Shown here one piece after another: positions 19,263-24,064 of a stretch of 24,064 nt of DNA. A model generated the notes under the pieces. It was not told the DNA's origin. It saw nothing but the letters and a program-made list of their open reading frames with translations, and did not search any database. The stretch's first letter is position 1. The number at the start of each line of letters is the position of its first letter. This DNA is from Paulinella micropora (lineage: Eukaryota > Cercozoa > Imbricatea > Euglyphida). The stretch lies in NCBI GenBank assembly GCA_009731375.1, contig BJOX01000171.1, positions 695,697 through 719,760 on the forward strand, read 5' to 3'. The translations under genes and the position numbers were made by a program.

Positions 19263-19288
19263 TACATATAGACATATTAATACTATTA

Positions 19289-19680
19289 ATGTACCTACCT
19301 ACCTACCCACCTACCTACCTACCCACCCACCCACCCACCCACCTACCTACCTACCTACCTACCTACCTACCTACCTACCCACCCACCTACCTACCTACCC
19401 ACCTACCCACCTACCCACCTACCTACCTACCTACCTACCTACCTACCTACCTACCTAACCTATCTACCTATCTACCTACCAACCTACCCACCTACCCACC
19501 TGCCTACCTACCCATCTACCCACCTACCCACCTACCTACCTACCTACCTACCTACCTAACCTACCTACCTGCCTACCTACCCACCTACCTACCTACCCAT
19601 CGACCTACCGATCTACCTACCTAACCTACCTACCCACCTACCTACCTACCCACCTACCCACCTACCTACCTACCCACCTA
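19289..19680. repeat. (ACCT)n / (ACCC)n array, left of gap
   Basis: An ACCT tetramer array with irregular CCAC and AACC variants. Its last 256 bp (19425-19680) recur exactly at 20491-20746 beyond the gap. Confidence 0.95.
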
Positions 19681-20490
19681 NNNNNNNNNNNNNNNNNNNN
19701 NNNNNNNNNNNNNNNNNNNNNNNNNNNNNNNNNNNNNNNNNNNNNNNNNNNNNNNNNNNNNNNNNNNNNNNNNNNNNNNNNNNNNNNNNNNNNNNNNNNN
19801 NNNNNNNNNNNNNNNNNNNNNNNNNNNNNNNNNNNNNNNNNNNNNNNNNNNNNNNNNNNNNNNNNNNNNNNNNNNNNNNNNNNNNNNNNNNNNNNNNNNN
19901 NNNNNNNNNNNNNNNNNNNNNNNNNNNNNNNNNNNNNNNNNNNNNNNNNNNNNNNNNNNNNNNNNNNNNNNNNNNNNNNNNNNNNNNNNNNNNNNNNNNN
20001 NNNNNNNNNNNNNNNNNNNNNNNNNNNNNNNNNNNNNNNNNNNNNNNNNNNNNNNNNNNNNNNNNNNNNNNNNNNNNNNNNNNNNNNNNNNNNNNNNNNN
20101 NNNNNNNNNNNNNNNNNNNNNNNNNNNNNNNNNNNNNNNNNNNNNNNNNNNNNNNNNNNNNNNNNNNNNNNNNNNNNNNNNNNNNNNNNNNNNNNNNNNN
20201 NNNNNNNNNNNNNNNNNNNNNNNNNNNNNNNNNNNNNNNNNNNNNNNNNNNNNNNNNNNNNNNNNNNNNNNNNNNNNNNNNNNNNNNNNNNNNNNNNNNN
20301 NNNNNNNNNNNNNNNNNNNNNNNNNNNNNNNNNNNNNNNNNNNNNNNNNNNNNNNNNNNNNNNNNNNNNNNNNNNNNNNNNNNNNNNNNNNNNNNNNNNN
20401 NNNNNNNNNNNNNNNNNNNNNNNNNNNNNNNNNNNNNNNNNNNNNNNNNNNNNNNNNNNNNNNNNNNNNNNNNNNNNNNNNNNNNNNNNN
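19681..20490. other. Assembly gap of 810 N with identical 256-bp flanks
   Basis: Sequence at 19425-19680 equals 20491-20746 at a constant offset of 1066, including irregular positions (CTAACC, ACCAACC, CATCGACC, CCGATC). The two contig ends probably overlap and were not merged. Confidence 0.93.
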
Positions 20491-20925
20491 ACCTACCTAC
20501 CTACCTACCTACCTACCTACCTAACCTATCTACCTATCTACCTACCAACCTACCCACCTACCCACCTGCCTACCTACCCATCTACCCACCTACCCACCTA
20601 CCTACCTACCTACCTACCTACCTAACCTACCTACCTGCCTACCTACCCACCTACCTACCTACCCATCGACCTACCGATCTACCTACCTAACCTACCTACC
20701 CACCTACCTACCTACCCACCTACCCACCTACCTACCTACCCACCTACCTACCTACCCATCTACCTACCTACCTACCTACCTACCTACCTTACCTACCTAC
20801 CTACCTACCTACCTACCTACCTACCCACCTACCTACCTACCTACCTAACCTACCTACCCACCTATCTACCTATCTACCCACTTACCCACCTACCCACCTA
20901 CCTACCTACCTACACCTACCTATAT
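20491..20925. repeat. (ACCT)n / (ACCC)n array, right of gap
   Basis: Continuation of the ACCT array; the first 256 bp duplicate the left side of the gap. Confidence 0.95.
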
Positions 20926-20931
20926 ACGTAG

Positions 20932-20971
20932 GTCCAGAATATTTTGCTGCAAAACGGCGACACACACATTG

Positions 20972-21003
<32 letters not shown>

Positions 21004-21085
21004 ATATCTATCTATCTACCTACCTACCTGTCCATCTGTCTATGTATCCATCTGTCTATCTATCCATCTATCTATCCATCTATCC

Positions 21086-21116
<31 letters not shown>

Positions 21117-21129
21117 CATCTATCTATCC

Positions 21130-21160
<31 letters not shown>

Positions 21161-21189
21161 CATCTGTCTATCTATCCATCTATCTATCC

Positions 21190-21222
<33 letters not shown>

Positions 21223-21477
21223 GGTTCAAAACATGTTCCAACAAAACGGCGACACACACATTGATACCTATCTATCTATCTACCTATCTACCTATCTATC
21301 TATCTATCTATCTATCTATCCATCTATCTATCTATCTATCTATCTATCTACCTACCTACCTACCTACCTACCTACCTACCTATCCATCTGTCTATCTATC
21401 TATCTATCTATCTAGGTTCAAACCATGTTCCAGCAAAACGGCGACACACACATTGCTATCTATCTATCTATCTTTCC

Positions 21478-21514
<37 letters not shown>

Positions 21515-21650
21515 CCTACCTACCTACCTACCTACCTACCTACCTACCTACCTATCCATCTGTCTATCTATCTGTCTATCTGTCTATCTATCTATCTATC
21601 TATCTTGGTTCAAAACATGTTCCAGCCAAACGACGACACACACATTGCTA
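20932..21650 (+). repeat. Four tandem partial copies of the [14 protein letters not shown] exon in (TATC)n
   Basis: Copies start at 20932 ([14 protein letters not shown]), 21224 ([13 protein letters not shown]), 21416 ([14 protein letters not shown]) and 21608 ([14 protein letters not shown]). The first three follow TAG. The fourth has TTG, so its acceptor is lost. Each covers about 43 nt ending ATTGC (ATTGA in the second) and then becomes (TATC)n and (ACCT)n, so none has a donor. Spacing of the last three is 192 bp. Differences include synonymous changes (GTC CAG AAT for GTT CAA AAC). Confidence 0.75.
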
Positions 21651-21676
21651 CCTATGTAACTATCTATCTATCCATC

Positions 21677-21734
<58 letters not shown>

Positions 21735-21736
21735 AA

Positions 21737-22265
21737 GTCACAACCCGGCATTGTCAACCCGGATTCCACCCACAGTGTTGACGCCGAGACATACTCTCAC
21801 TTCGTCCAAGAAGTGCCCCGAAAGAACCAATCGAAAGAAGAAAGCACCTGATTTTGCCATCAACACCAAGCGTATGGAAAGACATTGAAGAAGAACTGCA
21901 ATCCGCCCTCCCTCACATCCTCCCCTTATCTCTCATCCTGCATTCCGTCATAGCCGTCCAGTGTTGCATAGCCCGGGCTAGGTCCCTTCGGGGGTTTAGG
22001 CCTTTACACAATGTCATCATTGTAGCTTGCGCAAGCTTACGGTGCTCAAAACACTTGGACTAACGGCTTCCTTTTCTTTCTCTTCTTCCTTATCCTCCCA
22101 CTCTCCATTCCTAGATTGCCTTTTTCTTCAACGTCCTTCCTCTTCTTTTTCCAGAACACAGTCTACCCGTGATTCCCATCCCGGACACATGCACAGTACA
22201 CAAATTATTGTTTGATGTGAAACTGCGTTCCTTTGCAAGGACTACATTCCTTTGCGACATCTCAT
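21737..22265. other. Non-repetitive 530-bp segment of unknown origin
   Basis: Ordinary complexity sequence between two exon copies. A frame from 21736 starts [18 protein letters not shown], continues through [19 protein letters not shown] and reaches TGA near 21848. This may be the end of a transposon protein or another exon. The rest contains a CCCGGGCTAGG...CCTTTACACAATG stretch and C/T-rich sequence. No family was recognised; could be an unrelated insertion. Confidence 0.4.
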
Positions 22266-22409
22266 CTACCTACCTACCTACCTACCTACCTACCTACCTA
22301 CATATCCATCTGTCTATCTAGATATCTATCTATCTATCTAGGTTCAAAAAATGTTCCAGCAAAACGACGACACACACATCGCTATCTATCTATCTATCTA
22401 TCCATCTAT

Positions 22410-22471
<62 letters not shown>

Positions 22472-22509
22472 ATCTATCTATCTACCTACCTACCTACCTA
22501 CCTACCTAC

Positions 22510-22548
<39 letters not shown>

Positions 22549-22655
22549 CCTACCTACCTACCTATCTACTTACCTACCTTCTATCTATCTATCTATCTAT
22601 CTATCTACCTACCTACCTACCTACCTACCTACCTACTTACCTACCCATCCATCTG

Positions 22656-22702
<47 letters not shown>

Positions 22703-22718
22703 GTTTGTCTATCTATCC

Positions 22719-22750
<32 letters not shown>
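22266..22750. repeat. (ACCT)n and (TATC)n arrays with one [14 protein letters not shown] exon copy
   Basis: The exon copy starts at 22342 after CTAG, reads [13 protein letters not shown] and then becomes (TATC)n after ATCGC. The remainder is tetranucleotide array. Confidence 0.9.
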
Positions 22751-22751
<1 letters not shown>

Positions 22752-23372
22752 ATACTTTACCCACAGACTTCCTTGGTTGACGAAATCAGAAGCTCCTTTT
22801 TTCTGACATTAGTCGATATCTCATCAGTTGATCTCATCACTTACTCCACGGAGCGAACCAAGGCCACTTGAGGTGTCACTGACCCTCCCTTGGGCTTGGT
22901 TTTTTTGAAATGGGTGCCATCTGTCGACAGACAGAGAATTAGGGGATGGTGTGGGTGTGCTGGGCCCGTGGTGGGGTGCCTTATGTGTGCCTAGCCATAC
23001 GCCTATAAGTCACATGCCGAAATAGCGACGGGAAGCACAATCCTGTTCCCTCAGGGTGCCCTTTCTCGCTTGTTGAGCCCGGAATAAAACCCACAGTGCT
23101 CTGTCGGTTTATACTAGACTGTCGAACAGTCTCGAAACTCCATCTGCTTACTGGGTCCTCTGTAATGGAGGTGGGAGCTCGTTCTGCAAGGGGCGCTTAT
23201 GGAACGAGCCCTGGCCCCGCCTGGTACTAGGGAGCTTTGGTATCGCCTGTATCAGTCCCTTCCGTGCAAACATCACGGCTTAGCTGGGCATCGGGTTAAT
23301 ACTTTACCCACAGACTTCCTTGGTTGACGAAATCAGAAGCTCCTTTTTTCTGACATTAGTCGATATCTCATC
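22751..23372 (+). mobile_element. Terminal-direct-repeat element, full copy 2
   Basis: Nearly identical to 11612-12229. The 75-bp direct repeats are 22751-22825 and 23298-23372 (spacing 547). The left end starts AATACTTTACCCACAGACTT directly after (TATC)n. The right end ...ATATCTCATC abuts TAG and the exon copy at 23376. Differences from copy 1 are a few substitutions and indels (for example CACGAGTGAACC versus CACGGAGCGAACC). Confidence 0.75.
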
Positions 23373-23375
23373 TAG

Positions 23376-23418
23376 GTTCAAAACATGTTCCAGCAAAACG
23401 ACGACACACACATTGCTA
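23376..23418 (+). pseudogene. Partial copy of the [14 protein letters not shown] exon
   Basis: Follows CATCTAG, where the CATC is the end of the mobile element. Reads [13 protein letters not shown] and ends at ATTGC before (TATC)n. No donor. Confidence 0.65.
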
Positions 23419-23433
23419 TCTATCTATCTATCC

Positions 23434-23474
<41 letters not shown>

Positions 23475-23552
23475 CCTACCTACCTACCTACCTATCTATC
23501 TATCTATCTATCTATCTACCTACCTACCTACCTACTATCTACTTACCTACCT

Positions 23553-23592
<40 letters not shown>

Positions 23593-23660
23593 CCTACCTA
23601 CCTACCTACCTACCTACCTATCCATCTGTCTGTCTATCTATCTATCTATCTATCTATCTG
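23419..23660. repeat. (TATC)n and (ACCT)n array
   Basis: Tetranucleotide repeats closely resembling 22380-22690, consistent with duplication of a larger block containing exon copy plus repeats. Confidence 0.94.
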
Positions 23661-23665
23661 TCTAG

Positions 23666-23737
23666 GTTCAAAACATGTTCCAGCAAAACGACGACACACA
23701 CATTGCCTTCTCAGATGCCGCTATCAAGGCCACACAT
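23666..23737 (+). CDS. TH1 exon, most complete copy ([14 protein letters not shown] then [10 protein letters not shown])
   Basis: After TGTCTAG this is the only copy that continues past ATTGC. It reads [14 protein letters not shown] then [10 protein letters not shown] in phase 0, agreeing with the phase 0 end of 18440 or 18504. TH1 domains have an (I/V)-x-F-(S/A)-D-x-(A/V)-x-K-x-x-R strand at this point, which [12 protein letters not shown] fits. No GT occurs from here to the window end, so the exon end or donor lies beyond 24064. Confidence 0.58.
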
Positions 23738-23753
23738 ACATACATATATACAT

Positions 23754-23792
<39 letters not shown>

Positions 23793-23825
23793 CTGATCGC
23801 CTTCTCAGATGCCACCATCAAGCTC

Positions 23826-23861
<36 letters not shown>

Positions 23862-23903
23862 TCATCACCTTCTCAGATGCCACCATCAAGGCCACACATA
23901 CAT

Positions 23904-23943
<40 letters not shown>

Positions 23944-23989
23944 CGCCTTCTCAGATGCCACCATCAAGCTCACACATACATACATACAT

Positions 23990-24061
<72 letters not shown>

Positions 24062-24064
24062 ATA
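23705..24064 (+). repeat. Minisatellite of the [10 protein letters not shown] exon end with (ATAC)n(AC)n
   Basis: Four copies of GCCTTCTCAGATGCC..ATC with AAGGCC or AAGCTC and ACACAT begin at 23705, 23799, 23867 and 23945 (spacings 94, 68 and 78), each followed by (ATAC)n and (AC)n. The last three code FSDATIK followed by A-T-H or L-T-H; GCT GCT versus GCC ACC marks the first. Stops or frame changes separate the copies. Confidence 0.85.

Noticed and set aside
19289-20925. Telomeric repeat
   Set aside because: ACCT/ACCC tetramers resemble telomeric C-strands superficially, but lack a fixed telomere period and are internal.

Overview
The window is eukaryotic nuclear DNA dominated by simple repeats: (TATC)n/(GATA)n, (ACCT)n, (CT)n, (ATAC)n, (GT)n and homopolymers, with seven runs of N (about 2.2 kb). 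Almost every long open frame is low complexity. (TATC)n and (CT)n have no stop codon in any plus-strand frame, so frames such as 2141-4888 or 7059-9005 are artefacts.

Between the repeats lie small islands of ordinary sequence. Read together on the plus strand they look like one intron-rich gene. About twenty short islands (15-80 nt) are preceded by a pyrimidine-rich tract plus AG, most are followed by GT, and many agree in splice phase with the next one. The conceptual peptides from about 0.8 to 14.5 kb resemble successive IQ (calmodulin-binding) motifs. Those from 15.2 to 24 kb resemble the post-IQ linker and TH1 (myosin tail homology 1) domain of class-I-like unconventional myosins. The best TH1 evidence is ...KVVTLNLFR joined to GKKQKWDPSRAYVGSYLEQ, then [12 protein letters not shown], then [14 protein letters not shown] with [10 protein letters not shown]. 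The motor domain would lie to the left of the window and the rest of TH1 to the right. This is my reading of the sequence, not a database result.

Layout: 1-770, G/T-rich and TATTG repeats. 778-2001, first neck exons and TATC-tailed dispersed repeats. 2002-8890, IQ exons in TATC, CT, GA, GT and TATG arrays, with three gaps longer than 300 bases or close to it. 8890-10100, a GATA palindrome, a G-quadruplex-prone tract and a TCAA array. 10139-14500, further neck exons and a roughly 2-kb array of a 16-nt micro-exon-like unit. 15214-15276, linker exon. 15300-17000, an intron holding GATA arrays and a degenerate GC-rich repeat. 17104-18504, linker and TH1 exons. 18510-24064, ATAC and ACCT arrays, a likely assembly duplication around the 810-N gap, and repeated copies of the next TH1 exon.

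Many exons occur as tandem full or partial copies separated by microsatellite. Three interspersed families are also visible: a 110-150 bp double-hairpin element (3 copies), a SINE-like element with a (TATC)n tail (about 8 copies), and a 550-620 bp element with 75-bp terminal direct repeats (2 full copies and 1 truncated).

Organism: an intron-rich eukaryote. TH1 myosins argue against land plants and fit amoebozoans, opisthokonts and some other protists. A simple-repeat-rich myxomycete genome such as Physarum is one possibility, at low confidence. No bacterial gene, rRNA, tRNA or CRISPR array was seen.
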